A DNA stretch of 64,000 bases from contig NZ_BJZU01000072.1 of NCBI RefSeq assembly GCF_007992195.1, forward strand, positions 1 to 64,000, in the 5' to 3' direction. Numbering within the stretch: the stretch's first letter is position 1; the number at the start of each line of letters is the position of its first letter. Positions 39,892-49,420 of this stretch are shown here, piece by piece. Made by a program: the position numbers and the translations under genes. Source of the stretch: Methylobacterium oxalidis (GTDB lineage: Bacteria; Pseudomonadota; Alphaproteobacteria; Rhizobiales; Beijerinckiaceae). The notes below the pieces were generated by a model. That model was not told where the DNA came from. It made no database searches and saw only the letters and a list, made by a program, of their open reading frames with translations.

Positions 39892-41142
39892 TCAGACCGC
39901 GCGGGCCTCGTGGAGCGCGGCGATCTGCTCGGCCGAGTAGCCGAGATCCTTCAGCACCTCGTCGGTGTGCTCGCCGAGCAGCGGCGAGGGCTTCACCTCG
40001 ACCGCCATGTCGGAGAACTTGATCGGGCTGCCGACGGTCAGGTACGAGCCGAGCTTCGGGTGGGGGACCTCCACCACCGTGCCGCTGGCGCGCAGCGACG
40101 GGTCGTTGGCGATCTCCTTCATGGACAGGACCGGCGAGCACGGGATGTCGAACTTGCGCAGGATGTCCACGGCCTCGAACTTGGTCTTGTCCGACAGCCA
40201 GTCCTCGATGAGGGCGAAGATCTCGAAGATCTTGTCCTGGCGGGCGCGGGCGGTGTTGTAGGCCGGATCGTCGATCCACTCCTCCTTGCCGAGCGCCTTG
40301 CAGATCGGGGCCCAGGCATGGCCCTGGATCGTGAAGTAGATGTAGGCGTTGGGGTCGGTCTGCCAGCCCTTGCACTTCAGCACCCAGCCCGGCTGGCCGC
40401 CGCCGCCCGCGTTGCCGCCGCGCGGCACCACGTCCGAGAACTGGCCGTGCGGGTACTGCGGGTACTCCTCGAGGTAGCCCAGCGCGTCGAGGCGCTGCTG
40501 GTCGCGCAGCTTGACGCGGCAGAGGTTGAGCACCGAGTCCTGCATCGAGACGGCGACCTTCTGGCCCTTGCCCGACTTGTTCTTCTGGTGCAGCGCCGTG
40601 AGGATGCCGATGGCGAGGTGCATGCCGGTGTTCGAGTCGCCGAGCGCGGCGGCCGACACGGTGGGGGGACCGTCCCAGAAGCCCGTCGTGGAGGCGGCGC
40701 CGCCGGCGCACTGCGCGACGTTCTCGTAGACCTTCAGGTCCTCGTAGTGGTGGCCGTCCGAGAAGCCCTTCACCGAGGCGAGGATCATGCCCGGGTTGAG
40801 CTCCTGGATCTTGGCCCAGGAGAAGCCCATGCGGTCGAGGGCGCCGGGGCCGAAGTTCTCGACCATGACGTCCGACTCTTTGATGAGCTTCGTCAGGACT
40901 TCCTTGCCCTGGGGCGTCTTGGTGTCGAGCGTGAGCGAGCGCTTGTTCGAGTTCAGCATGGTGAAGTACAGCGCGTCCGCGTCCTCGACGTGACGGAGCT
41001 GGGTCCGCGTGACGTCGCCCGCGCCCGGACGCTCGACCTTGATCACGTCGGCGCCGAACCACGCGAGCAGCTGCGTGCAGGCCGGACCCGCCTGGACGTG
41101 CGTGAAGTCGATGATCTTGATTCCCTCGAGCGGCTTGCTCAT
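39892..41142 (-). CDS. frc: Formyl-CoA:oxalate CoA-transferase
   Basis: This 416-residue class III CoA-transferase moves CoA from formyl-CoA to oxalate, producing oxalyl-CoA for Oxc and free formate. The catalytic Asp169 in [11 protein letters not shown] matches the numbering of the Oxalobacter enzyme. The glycine loop [13 protein letters not shown] that covers the active site is also present, as is the N-terminal [11 protein letters not shown] block. ATG at 41142 begins after a purine-rich GGGAGAAT element. It is on the strand opposite to oxc. A PAS-only gene lies just upstream on the same strand and may share its transcript. Confidence 0.95.
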   Translation of the reverse strand: MSKPLEGIKIIDFTHVQAGPACTQLLAWFGADVIKVERPGAGDVTRTQLRHVEDADALYFTMLNSNKRSLTLDTKTPQGKEVLTKLIKESDVMVENFGPGALDRMGFSWAKIQELNPGMILASVKGFSDGHHYEDLKVYENVAQCAGGAASTTGFWDGPPTVSAAALGDSNTGMHLAIGILTALHQKNKSGKGQKVAVSMQDSVLNLCRVKLRDQQRLDALGYLEEYPQYPHGQFSDVVPRGGNAGGGGQPGWVLKCKGWQTDPNAYIYFTIQGHAWAPICKALGKEEWIDDPAYNTARARQDKIFEIFALIEDWLSDKTKFEAVDILRKFDIPCSPVLSMKEIANDPSLRASGTVVEVPHPKLGSYLTVGSPIKFSDMAVEVKPSPLLGEHTDEVLKDLGYSAEQIAALHEARAV

Positions 41143-41259
41143 CTCGGCATTCTCCCTTTCGACGGTTGGTAACGAAGTGCTCTCACGCCCGGTCCGGCCA
41201 GGACCGGGAAACGCTTGCGTCGCTATCCAATTATCTCTTTGGACTGGCTCGCAAATTTC

Positions 41260-41688
41260 TCAACGGAGGCGGGCCTCCAGATCCGCCAGGCGACGGCGCA
41301 TCTCGCGCTCCTCGTTCCAGCGGCTCGTTTCGTCGCGGATGATCGCCGCGATGCCGGTGACCTGGTCGTCCTCGCCGCGCAGCAGCGCGACGGTGAAGGC
41401 GATCGACAGCGGACGACCGTCCTTGTGCAGGGCCGGAACCCGCAGCACCTGCGTGCCGTAGCGCGTCACGCCGGTCCGCATGGTCTTGTGGTATCCGTCC
41501 CAGTGCCGCTGGCGCTGGCGCTCCGGCGTGATCAGGTCCAGGGACCGGCCCAGCGCCTCCTCCTGCGAGAACCCGAAGATCCGCTCCGCGGCCGGGTTCC
41601 AGACGGTGATCGCCCCGGAGACGTCCGATACGACGATGGCGTCGCCCGCTGCGGTGATGATCTGCGCCAGGTCGAAGGTCTGCTGCAT
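41260..41688 (-). CDS. PAS-domain-only protein
   Basis: This 142-residue protein is a single PAS domain: DAIVVSDVSGAITVWNPAAERIFGFSQEEALGRSL in two parts, followed by an PAC-like block with HKDGRPLSIAFTVALLRGED and a C-terminal coiled coil. It has no kinase, HTH or other output. It may bind a small ligand and act through protein partners. It sits 117 bp upstream of frc on the same strand, and its start lies about 90 bp from the putative operator shared with oxc, so co-regulation with oxalate genes is likely. Start 41688 begins the PAS fold; the frame to 41805 would run over the operator. Confidence 0.75.
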   Translation of the reverse strand: MQQTFDLAQIITAAGDAIVVSDVSGAITVWNPAAERIFGFSQEEALGRSLDLITPERQRQRHWDGYHKTMRTGVTRYGTQVLRVPALHKDGRPLSIAFTVALLRGEDDQVTGIAAIIRDETSRWNEEREMRRRLADLEARLR

Positions 41689-41777
41689 GAACGTTCCGAC
41701 GCGTGCGCCGTTGGATGTGCTACGGTTCCGAAGGTGACGTCTGTCCGCCGCGCCCCGGCGGGCGCTCACTGACTTGT

Positions 41778-41794
41778 TGGCATTTGGTATGCCA
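41778..41794. promoter_or_regulatory. 17-bp inverted-repeat operator, PAS/osmC copy
   Basis: The site is TGGCAT-TTGGT-ATGCCA, a perfect 6-5-6 inverted repeat, identical at 16 of 17 positions to the site upstream of oxc (36454-36470), including the 5-base centre and the following G. It lies between the minus-strand PAS gene and the plus-strand OsmC-like gene and could control either or both. Confidence 0.65.
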
Positions 41795-41969
41795 GATATC
41801 GGCAAGTGTCAAGGGACGCCGCCGGCGCTGGCCCGGCGGGCGCCGCCCGGGTCCGCGAGGCCGCGCTTTCCGCGCTCCGCTCGGGAGCGGCCCGAGGCCG
41901 GGCGGCGTTCTCGAAACTCGGCGCTCCCGCGAGGCGGGGTCCGGCGCGAGGAACACACGACGAGGCACG

Positions 41970-42413
41970 ATGGCGAGCGGTCCGAGCATCACGATCACCC
42001 AGATCGAAGGGTACAAGTTCACCGTCGATTTCGGCGCGCTGATCCCGGACCTTCTCGTCGACGAGTCGGTGCCGATCAGCGCCGGGGAGGGTCCCTTCCC
42101 CGAGCAGCTCCTGATCGCGAGCGTGACGAACTGCCTCTGCGCCAGCATGGTCTTCGCGCTCGGCAAGTACCGGCAGGAGGCCCACGGTATCCGCGCCGAG
42201 GCCACCTGCCGCGTCGAGCGCAACCCGGAAGGGCGGCTGCGGATCTACGGGATCGACGTCGCCATCGCGCTCGGCAGCCGCGCGGAGGACGTGCCGCGGA
42301 TCGACAGAGTGCTGGCCCAGTTCGAGAGGTTCTGCACGGTCTCCGAGAGCGTGAAGGCCGGCATCCCCGTCAGCGTCGCGGTCCGCGACGCCGCGGGCGA
42401 GCGGCTGCGCTGA
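41970..42413 (+). CDS. OsmC/Ohr-family peroxide-protection-like protein
   Basis: This 147-residue protein matches the OsmC fold: PFPEQLLIASVTNCLCASM contains the first redox Cys pair area, and FERFCTVSESVKAGIPVSV holds the second conserved Cys. The family reduces organic peroxides with these two cysteines, using dithiol donors. It is likely a thiol peroxidase-like enzyme of the cytosol. ATG at 41970 is preceded by GAGG. It is the first of three plus-strand genes (OsmC-like, NTF2-like, DUF4170) with 76- and 196-bp gaps. Confidence 0.82.
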   Translation: MASGPSITITQIEGYKFTVDFGALIPDLLVDESVPISAGEGPFPEQLLIASVTNCLCASMVFALGKYRQEAHGIRAEATCRVERNPEGRLRIYGIDVAIALGSRAEDVPRIDRVLAQFERFCTVSESVKAGIPVSVAVRDAAGERLR

Positions 42414-42489
42414 GCCGAGGGGCTGCGCTGAGCGAAAGGACGGGCCCGGGTCGCGGCATCCGGGCAGCCAACCGAAAGGATCAAACCCC

Positions 42490-42858
42490 ATGTCGAATCC
42501 CGAACGCGAGCCGGCCCGGGAACCGCAGGATCTGGCGGGCCTCTTCAACGCCCGCGCCAATGCGGGCGATGTCGAGGGCCTCGTCGCCCTCTACGAGACC
42601 GACGCGGTGCTGGCGGCCGGGGCCGTGGTGGCCCGCGGCCACGCCGAGATCCGCACCTTCTACACCGACCTCCTGTCGCGCCGCTCGGACTTCCCGGCGG
42701 CCGAGGTGCTGGAGCCGGTGCGCAACGGCAACCTCGCCATGACCTTCGCGCGGCTGCCGAACGGCACCATCTCGGCGGAGGTCGCCCGCGAGCAGCCGGA
42801 GGGCGGCTGGCGCTGGGTCATCGACCAACTCAAGATCAAGCCTCTCAAGGCCGGGTAG
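42490..42858 (+). CDS. NTF2-like / SnoaL-type domain protein
   Basis: This 122-residue protein has the cone-shaped NTF2-like layout: helix LAGLFNARANAGDVEGLVALY, then AVLAAGAVVARGHAEIRTF and a final WRWVIDQLKIK strand. It resembles DUF4440/SnoaL-like ketosteroid-isomerase superfamily members, which are ligand-binding proteins or small enzymes. Catalytic residues cannot be assigned. A GAAAGGA element lies upstream of the ATG. It follows the OsmC-like gene by 76 bp. Confidence 0.75.
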   Translation: MSNPEREPAREPQDLAGLFNARANAGDVEGLVALYETDAVLAAGAVVARGHAEIRTFYTDLLSRRSDFPAAEVLEPVRNGNLAMTFARLPNGTISAEVAREQPEGGWRWVIDQLKIKPLKAG

Positions 42859-42863
42859 CGCTC

Positions 42864-43013
42864 GCGCGGGGCATACGCGCGGGGCAGACGCGCGGGGCAG
42901 ACGCGCGCGGGCGGCCGGTTGACGCGCCCGCGCGTGTCTGCGACCGCCTCGCGCGCAAGCCCTGCGCGCCCGATCCTTGGCTTCAGCCTGTACCGAGGCT
43001 TCAGCCTGTGCCG
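42864..43013. repeat. Short tandem repeats (three 13-bp units and two 18-bp units)
   Basis: Three adjacent copies of a 13-bp unit, GCGCGGGGCAKAC (42864-42902; the first copy differs by one base), start just after the NTF2-like stop. Two adjacent copies of an 18-bp unit beginning GGCTTCAGCCTGT follow at 42979-43013. They lie in the leader of the DUF4170 gene. They look like local slippage products rather than mobile DNA. Confidence 0.7.
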
Positions 43014-43054
43014 CGCTCGGGCCCGCGCTTGCGCCACATCCCGAAGGAGAGGGC

Positions 43055-43282
43055 ATGACCACCAGCATCGACAGCGACCAGAAGCTCCATCTCGTGTTCG
43101 GCGGCGAGCTGGAGCGGCTCGAGGGGGTGCGCTTCCGCGACGTCAAGGGCCTCGATATCGTCGGCATCTTCCCCGACTACGCCTCCGCCCAGGCGGCCTG
43201 GAAGGCCAAGGCCCAGGCCACGGTCGATTCGGCCCAGACCCGCTACTTCATCGTGCACCTGCACCGTCTCCTGGAGCCGTGA
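43055..43282 (+). CDS. DUF4170 small protein
   Basis: This 75-residue cytosolic protein matches DUF4170: HLVFGGELERLEGVRFRDV, then DIVGIFPDYASAQAAWKAKAQ and TRYFIVHLHRLLEP. The family is widespread in Rhizobiales and often encoded beside housekeeping genes; no function is known. ATG at 43055 follows AAGGAGAGGGC, a strong site. The next gene, prs, begins 209 bp downstream, so an operon is possible but not clear. Confidence 0.85.
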   Translation: MTTSIDSDQKLHLVFGGELERLEGVRFRDVKGLDIVGIFPDYASAQAAWKAKAQATVDSAQTRYFIVHLHRLLEP

Positions 43283-43491
43283 GGCTCGTCCGGCAGCGAG
43301 CCGTCAGGCGAATCCCGCGGTGCCCGCCGGTGCAGGGCAGGGATGCCGCGGTGATGAAGGCATTGTGACGCCCATCCACCGCTGATAAGAGCCCGGCCGG
43401 CCGTATCGATGGTCCGCACGGCCGGGTCGGCGGCATAATCCAGGTCCCGCAGCGTCGTTCGGCCCAAGTTCCGCGATATGAGTGTGCCGGC

Positions 43492-44436
<945 letters not shown>

Positions 44437-44561
44437 TCGGGGCGGCCGCCGCGCGGTTCCCCTTACCTCGACCGCATTCGCGCCCTATCTCATTGCGCAC
44501 AATCGGAATGCGCCCGCCGGGCGGGCGCGAGGGCATGCGGGATCCGGGGGTCTGCGGGGGA

Positions 44562-45434
44562 ATGGACGGGGGACGTGTCGTCATCGGGATCCACGGGCTC
44601 GCCAACAAGCCACCCGAAGAAGAGAAGGCCCGCTGGTGGAAGGCGGCGATCCGGGAGGGGCTTGCCCGCAACGCCGCCGCGCCCGGGCGCGACTTCGACT
44701 TCGACTTCGTCTACTGGGCCGATCTCCGCCACGAGACGCCGCTCGACGACGCGCGCAACCGCGAGCCCTACTACGTGGCGGAGGGGCTCGGCGCCTTCCC
44801 GCGGCACGACCCCGACCGGGATGCCCGGCGCACCAGCCTCACCGGTCGCCTCTACCGCGGCGTCGGCCATCTCCAGGCGATGGCCGGCCTGACGCCGCTC
44901 GACGACCTGCTGCTCGAATATCGCCTCGACGATCTCTGGAACTACCACCAGGATGCGGGCTTCCGGAACACCGCCCGGGCGCGCCTGATCGATGCGCTGG
45001 AGCGCAACGCCGGCCGGCGCATCCTGCTCGTCGCCCACTCGATGGGGTCGATCATCGCCTACGACTGCCTGCGCATCCTGGAGCGCCGGCCCGAGCGCCT
45101 CGCCGTCGAGCACCTCGTCACCCTCGGCGCCCCCCTTGGGCTCGTGGAAGTGAAGGCGGCGATCGCGGCCGAGCACGGGGAGGTGCGGGTGCCCGACACG
45201 CTCGGCGCCTGGTCGAACCTCGCCGACCCGGCCGACGTGGCGACGGTCGCCGCGAGGCTCGGGGCGGAGTTCGCGCCGAGCGGCCGGGGCGTGGTCGCGG
45301 TCGACGTGCCCGTCCTCAACGGCTACTGCCGCCCGGACGGGGAGGCGAACCACCACAAGTCCTACGGCTACCTGCGCACGCCCGAACTCTCGGATGTCGT
45401 GACGGCCTTCCTGGGCGCGCCGGTGGACGCCTGA
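44562..45434 (+). CDS. Alpha/beta-hydrolase (lipase-like), unknown substrate
   Basis: This 290-residue protein has GIHGLANKPPEEEKARWW at the N-terminus, a nucleophile elbow VAHSMGSIIAYD (GHSMG-type, here AHSMGS) and the block HLVTLGAPLGL, with a C-terminal His in NHHKSYGY that may complete the triad. It resembles cytosolic lipase-like hydrolases in alphaproteobacteria. There is no signal peptide. The gene stands between prs and trcR, and is transcribed with them. The start is uncertain: ATGs at 44508 and 44535 are in frame; 44562 was chosen because GGGGG directly precedes it and the conserved part begins there. Confidence 0.75.
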   Translation: MDGGRVVIGIHGLANKPPEEEKARWWKAAIREGLARNAAAPGRDFDFDFVYWADLRHETPLDDARNREPYYVAEGLGAFPRHDPDRDARRTSLTGRLYRGVGHLQAMAGLTPLDDLLLEYRLDDLWNYHQDAGFRNTARARLIDALERNAGRRILLVAHSMGSIIAYDCLRILERRPERLAVEHLVTLGAPLGLVEVKAAIAAEHGEVRVPDTLGAWSNLADPADVATVAARLGAEFAPSGRGVVAVDVPVLNGYCRPDGEANHHKSYGYLRTPELSDVVTAFLGAPVDA

Positions 45435-45471
45435 CGGGACGCGCCGGACGTGCGGGCCCCGATCATCGCGA

Positions 45472-45499
45472 TTGCGCGCAACCCCTTAAAACCTATATA
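45472..45499 (+). promoter_or_regulatory. Putative trcR promoter
   Basis: TTGCGC at 45472-45477 is followed after 16 bases by TATATA (45494-45499), close to the alphaproteobacterial consensus, in a distinctly AT-rich patch (TTAAAACCTATATAG) of this GC-rich genome. It lies about 125 bp upstream of the trcR ATG. Confidence 0.5.
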
Positions 45500-45623
45500 G
45501 ATGGCCTTCCCCTTTTACAGCGTGAGACGGGATGCTCCGGCCCCTCGGATGACCGGGCCGGAGCCCGCGGACCATCGTCCGCGCCGCCCCGCCCCGTTTC
45601 CGCGCATTCGTTGGAGTTGCCCG

Positions 45624-46334
45624 ATGTCCCAGGGTCCGCTGATGCCGAAGGCGACCGCCGTGTGGCTGGTCGAGAACACCTCGCTGGCCTTCGAGCAGAT
45701 CGCCGACTTCTGCAAGCTGCACCCGCTGGAGGTGAAGGGCATCGCCGACGGCGAGGTGGCCGCGGGCATCAAGGGCCTCGACCCGATCACCACCGGCCAG
45801 CTCACCCGCGACGAGATCGAGAAGGCGCAGAAGTCGCCGAGCTACCGCCTCAAGGTCGCGGTCTCGAAGGTGAAGCTGCCCGAGGTCAAGCGCACCACGA
45901 AGGGCCCGCGCTACACCCCGCTCTCGCGCCGCCAGGACCGGCCGAACGCCATCCTCTGGCTCCTGCGCAACCATCCCGAGCTCAAGGACGCGCAGATCAT
46001 CCGGCTGGTCGGCACCACCAAGTCGACGATCCAGCAGATCCGCGAGCGCACCCACTGGAACTCCAGCTCGCTCCAGCCGATGGACCCGGTGACGCTCGGC
46101 CTGTGCACGCAGATCGACCTCGACTTCGAGGTGCAGCGCGCCGCCAAGGACCGCCCGGCGGCCGTGGCGGGCGAGGCCGGCGCCTCGCTCCTGCCGGCCG
46201 AAGTCTCGACCGCCGAGGCGGAGCCCGAGCTGGAGGATCATCGTCCCGGGGGCCGCGAGGAGCGGCTCGACGCCGACTCGGTCTTCGCCAAGCTCAAGGG
46301 CATGCGCCGCACCGACGAGGACGACGAGGACTGA
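45624..46334 (+). CDS. trcR: TrcR-like (DUF1013) cell-cycle transcriptional regulator
   Basis: This 236-residue cytosolic protein is a DUF1013 member, well conserved across alphaproteobacteria and described as a cell-cycle transcriptional regulator (TrcR) in Caulobacter. It has ATAVWLVENTSLAFEQIADFC, the helix-turn-helix-like region IIRLVGTTKSTIQQIRERTHW, and an acidic C-terminus ending in DEDDED. The start at 45624 (MSQGPLMPK) follows GGAG at 8 bases; the open frame from 45501 extends into the promoter area and is rejected. Confidence 0.85.
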   Translation: MSQGPLMPKATAVWLVENTSLAFEQIADFCKLHPLEVKGIADGEVAAGIKGLDPITTGQLTRDEIEKAQKSPSYRLKVAVSKVKLPEVKRTTKGPRYTPLSRRQDRPNAILWLLRNHPELKDAQIIRLVGTTKSTIQQIRERTHWNSSSLQPMDPVTLGLCTQIDLDFEVQRAAKDRPAAVAGEAGASLLPAEVSTAEAEPELEDHRPGGREERLDADSVFAKLKGMRRTDEDDED

Positions 46335-46490
46335 GGCGAGGGGCCTGGAGCCGGCTCCGGCCGGCGCCGGCTTGGCGGTATGATTCATGGCGCCGGGGTC
46401 CCTCGGTAGCCGGGCGGTGTCGCCAAACGGGCCGATATGCGCGATAGTGCCGGTCGCGCATCCCGCGCGACGACTGGAAAGGGGTGCCTC

Positions 46491-47012
46491 ATGGCCTCCG
46501 TCGGCACCGACATCGCGCTTCCCGCGGCGCCCGAGCCGCCGCCGGTCCTGCCCGGGCCGCCCGTGCCCTCCGAGCCCGTCACCCTCGCCGATTCCCTGAT
46601 GGTGGAGGCGGGCTGGAGCCCGGTGAACTTCGGCGAGGCGGGGCCGAACCCGCCCTACCTGCGCATCGGCGGCAAGCTCAGGGTGACGCTCGCCGACTAC
46701 GAGCCCTGCTTCTCCTCGTTCCACCGCGACCGGGTGCTGTTCCGCTCGAAGGTCTCGATGCTGGAGCACCTGCAGAAGTACGATCAGATCATGGTCGACC
46801 CGATCGCCTTCGAGGAGTGCTACGGCCCGGGCGAGGGGACGGAGGCGACCTTCCCGTTCGGGTCCTGGCTGTCGATCCGCAAGGTCACGTTCGAGGGGCT
46901 GGAGCTCTGGGGCCGCCGCTGCGGGCGGGTGACCCTGCCCCTGGAACCCCTCGCCGTGGCCTCGGCGGTCTGGCTGCGCAACGCGCCGCCGAGCCTCACC
47001 CTGCAGGCCTGA
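46491..47012 (+). CDS. Conserved-looking protein of unknown function
   Basis: This 173-residue protein has a Pro-rich N-terminus (12-30), then a compact domain with DSLMVEAGWSPVNFGEAGP, YDQIMVDPIAFEECYGPG and SWLSIRKVTFEGLELW. I do not recognise a family. No signal peptide or membrane segment is visible. ATG at 46491 follows GGAAAGGGG by about six bases. Upstream 156 bp and downstream 276 bp are non-coding. Codon use matches neighbouring genes, so it is a real gene. Confidence 0.6.
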   Translation: MASVGTDIALPAAPEPPPVLPGPPVPSEPVTLADSLMVEAGWSPVNFGEAGPNPPYLRIGGKLRVTLADYEPCFSSFHRDRVLFRSKVSMLEHLQKYDQIMVDPIAFEECYGPGEGTEATFPFGSWLSIRKVTFEGLELWGRRCGRVTLPLEPLAVASAVWLRNAPPSLTLQA

Positions 47013-47288
47013 GGAAGGCGGGCAGCCGCTCCGGTTGCCGCGAGAGCGCGGATCGGATAAGGAACGCCCGATTGTCCGGACGGCTGTCCGCGGCTCGCGG
47101 CTCCTTCGGGCCCGGCCCGCAGCCGCCGGGAGAATCGCCCTCGACCACCGCTTCGAGACTGCGTCGGCCCTTCCCGCGGGAAGGCCAAGCCCGTTCAGGC
47201 CCATCCGGCCGCGGGCGGCGGTGGGGGAGGGCACCCGCAACACGAGCCGCCGACGCCGGCCCCGGGCAGGGGCCATTCAGGAGACAGA

Positions 47289-49004
47289 ATGACTGCTGGT
47301 ACCGCTATGCAGGCGCCGAGCCGCGAGGATTTCGCGGCCCTGCTCGAGGAGAGCTTCCTCAGCCACGAGATCACCGAGGGGTCCGTCGTCAAGGGTCGCG
47401 TCGTCGCGATCGAGAAGGACGTGGCCGTCATCGACATCGGCGCGAAGACGGAAGGGCGCGTCGCGCTCAAGGAGTTCCAGGGCCCCGGCCGCGACGGCGA
47501 GCTCCACGTCGGCGACGAGGTCGAGGTCTACGTCGACCGCATCGAGAACGCGCTCGGCGAGGCCGTCATCTCGCGCGACAAGGCGCGCCGCGAGGAGAGC
47601 TGGGTCAAGCTCGAGAAGGCCTTCGAGGCCAACGAGCGCGTCACCGGCACGATCTTCAACCAGGTCAAGGGCGGCTACACCGTCGACCTCGACGGCGCCG
47701 TGGCCTTCCTGCCGCGCTCCCAGGTCGACATCCGCCCCGTGCGCGACGTGACCCCGCTGCTGGGCACGCCGCAGCCCTTCCAGATCCTCAAGATGGATCG
47801 CCGCCGCGGCAACATCGTCGTCTCGCGCCGCACGGTGCTGGAGGAGAGCCGCGCCGAGCAGCGCTCCGAGCTCGTGGCCAACCTTGAGGAAGGTCAGGTC
47901 ATCGACGGCGTCGTCAAGAACATCACCGAGTACGGCGCCTTCGTCGATCTCGGCGGCATCGACGGCCTGCTGCACGTCACCGACATGGCGTGGCGCCGCG
48001 TGAACCACCCGTCCGAGGTCGTGACCATCGGCCAGACGGTGAAGGTCAAGATCATCAAGATCAACCACGAGACGCACCGCATCTCGCTCGGCATCAAGCA
48101 GCTCCTCGCCGATCCGTGGGAGGGCATCGCCCAGCGCTACCCGGTCGACGCCAAGCTCAAGGGCCGCGTCACCAACATCACCGATTACGGCGCCTTCGTG
48201 GAGCTGGAGCCGGGGATCGAGGGCCTGATCCACGTCTCGGAGATGAGCTGGACCAAGAAGAACGTCCATCCGGGCAAGATCGTCTCCACCTCCCAGGAGG
48301 TCGAGGTTCAGATCCTGGAGGTCGATCCGGTCAAGCGCCGCATCTCGCTCGGCCTCAAGCAGACCCTCCAGAACCCCTGGGAGGCCTTCGCCGAGCAGCA
48401 TCCGGTGGGCTCCGAGGTCGAGGGCGAGGTCAAGAACAAGACCGAGTTCGGTCTGTTCATCGGCCTCGAGGGCGACGTGGACGGCATGGTCCACCTGTCC
48501 GACCTCGACTGGAACCGTCCGGGCGAGCAGGTCATCGACGAGTTCAAGAAGGGCGACATGGTGCGCGCCCAGGTTCTCGACGTAGACGTCGAGAAGGAGC
48601 GCATCTCGCTCGGCATCAAGCAGCTCGGCGGCGACCCCTTCGCGGAAGCCGGCGAGATCAAGAAGGGCCAGGTCGTGACCTGCGAGGTGACCGAGGTCAA
48701 GGATTCGGGCGTCGAGGTGAAGATCGTCGACACCGACCTGACCACCTTCATCCGCCGGGCCGAGCTCGCCCGCGACCGCGGCGACCAGCGCCCCGAGCGC
48801 TTCGCGGCCGGCGAGAAGTTCGACGCCCGCGTCGTGCAGTTCGACCGCAAGGCCCGCCGCGTGCAGGTCTCGATCAAGGCCCTCGAGGTGGCCGAGGAGA
48901 AGGAGGCGATGGCCCAGTTCGGCTCGGCCGATTCCGGCGCCTCCCTCGGCGACATCCTCGGCGCGGCCTTCAAGAAGGCCCGCACGAGCGACGACAAGGA
49001 GTAA
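47289..49004 (+). CDS. rpsA: 30S ribosomal protein S1
   Basis: This 571-residue protein carries six S1 (OB-fold) repeats, starting about residues 35, 118, 205, 290, 377 and 464, with the diagnostic ITEYGAFVDLGGIDGLLHVTD, ITDYGAFVELEPGIEGLIHVSE and KTEFGLFIGLEGDVDGMVHLSD. It binds the 5' untranslated region of mRNA at the 30S subunit and promotes translation initiation. ATG at 47289 is preceded by AGGAGAC. Sequence is strongly conserved, with less GC bias than neighbours at wobble positions in places. An intrinsic terminator follows directly. Confidence 0.97.
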   Translation: MTAGTAMQAPSREDFAALLEESFLSHEITEGSVVKGRVVAIEKDVAVIDIGAKTEGRVALKEFQGPGRDGELHVGDEVEVYVDRIENALGEAVISRDKARREESWVKLEKAFEANERVTGTIFNQVKGGYTVDLDGAVAFLPRSQVDIRPVRDVTPLLGTPQPFQILKMDRRRGNIVVSRRTVLEESRAEQRSELVANLEEGQVIDGVVKNITEYGAFVDLGGIDGLLHVTDMAWRRVNHPSEVVTIGQTVKVKIIKINHETHRISLGIKQLLADPWEGIAQRYPVDAKLKGRVTNITDYGAFVELEPGIEGLIHVSEMSWTKKNVHPGKIVSTSQEVEVQILEVDPVKRRISLGLKQTLQNPWEAFAEQHPVGSEVEGEVKNKTEFGLFIGLEGDVDGMVHLSDLDWNRPGEQVIDEFKKGDMVRAQVLDVDVEKERISLGIKQLGGDPFAEAGEIKKGQVVTCEVTEVKDSGVEVKIVDTDLTTFIRRAELARDRGDQRPERFAAGEKFDARVVQFDRKARRVQVSIKALEVAEEKEAMAQFGSADSGASLGDILGAAFKKARTSDDKE

Positions 49005-49420
49005 GGCTCTCGCATCCGCCTCCGGGCGGATGCGAGGTCGGCCCACGGCCCGCGCGGGGTTTTCCCCCGCGCGGGCTTTCTTTTTGCCGCGCCCCCCGCG
49101 CCCCGCGCGGCGAGGATCGGCAGGGGCGGAAGCCCGAACGGAACCGCCGCATCGTCACCGGGACGCGGCCGCCGGACCCCGAACCGCTCCGCGCCCTCTT
49201 GCCGGTCCGCGTCGCGCGAGGCTAGAACACGCCACGCGGGCAGGCCTGAATGCCCGCGAGTCCCTGGCAAACCAATGACTTGTCCGACGATGCGCCCCGG
49301 ACCGGCGGGGCGGTGCGGGCAGGCCGGCGACGGGACCGATCGGGCGCGGAACGGCTCCGCGGACCTCAGGAGAGAACAGGCCGGCGCCGCACGCCGGAGC
49401 GCGAGGGAGACAGCCATCGC
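49005..49420. other. Intergenic region between rpsA and sppA
   Basis: This 416-bp stretch holds the rpsA terminator near its left end. The rest is presumably the leader and promoter of sppA; an open frame that reaches back to 49250 has no good start. Nothing else could be assigned. Confidence 0.5.
49048..49085 (+). terminator. Intrinsic terminator of rpsA
   Basis: A 12-bp GC-rich perfect stem (GCCCGCGCGGGG with CCCCGCGCGGGC) and a 5-base loop are followed by TTTCTTTTT. This is a textbook Rho-independent terminator 43 bp after the rpsA stop. Confidence 0.9.

Noticed and set aside
42864..43013. Possible CRISPR or similar array
   Set aside because: The repeat units are adjacent without spacers and only two or three copies long, so they are simple tandem repeats.
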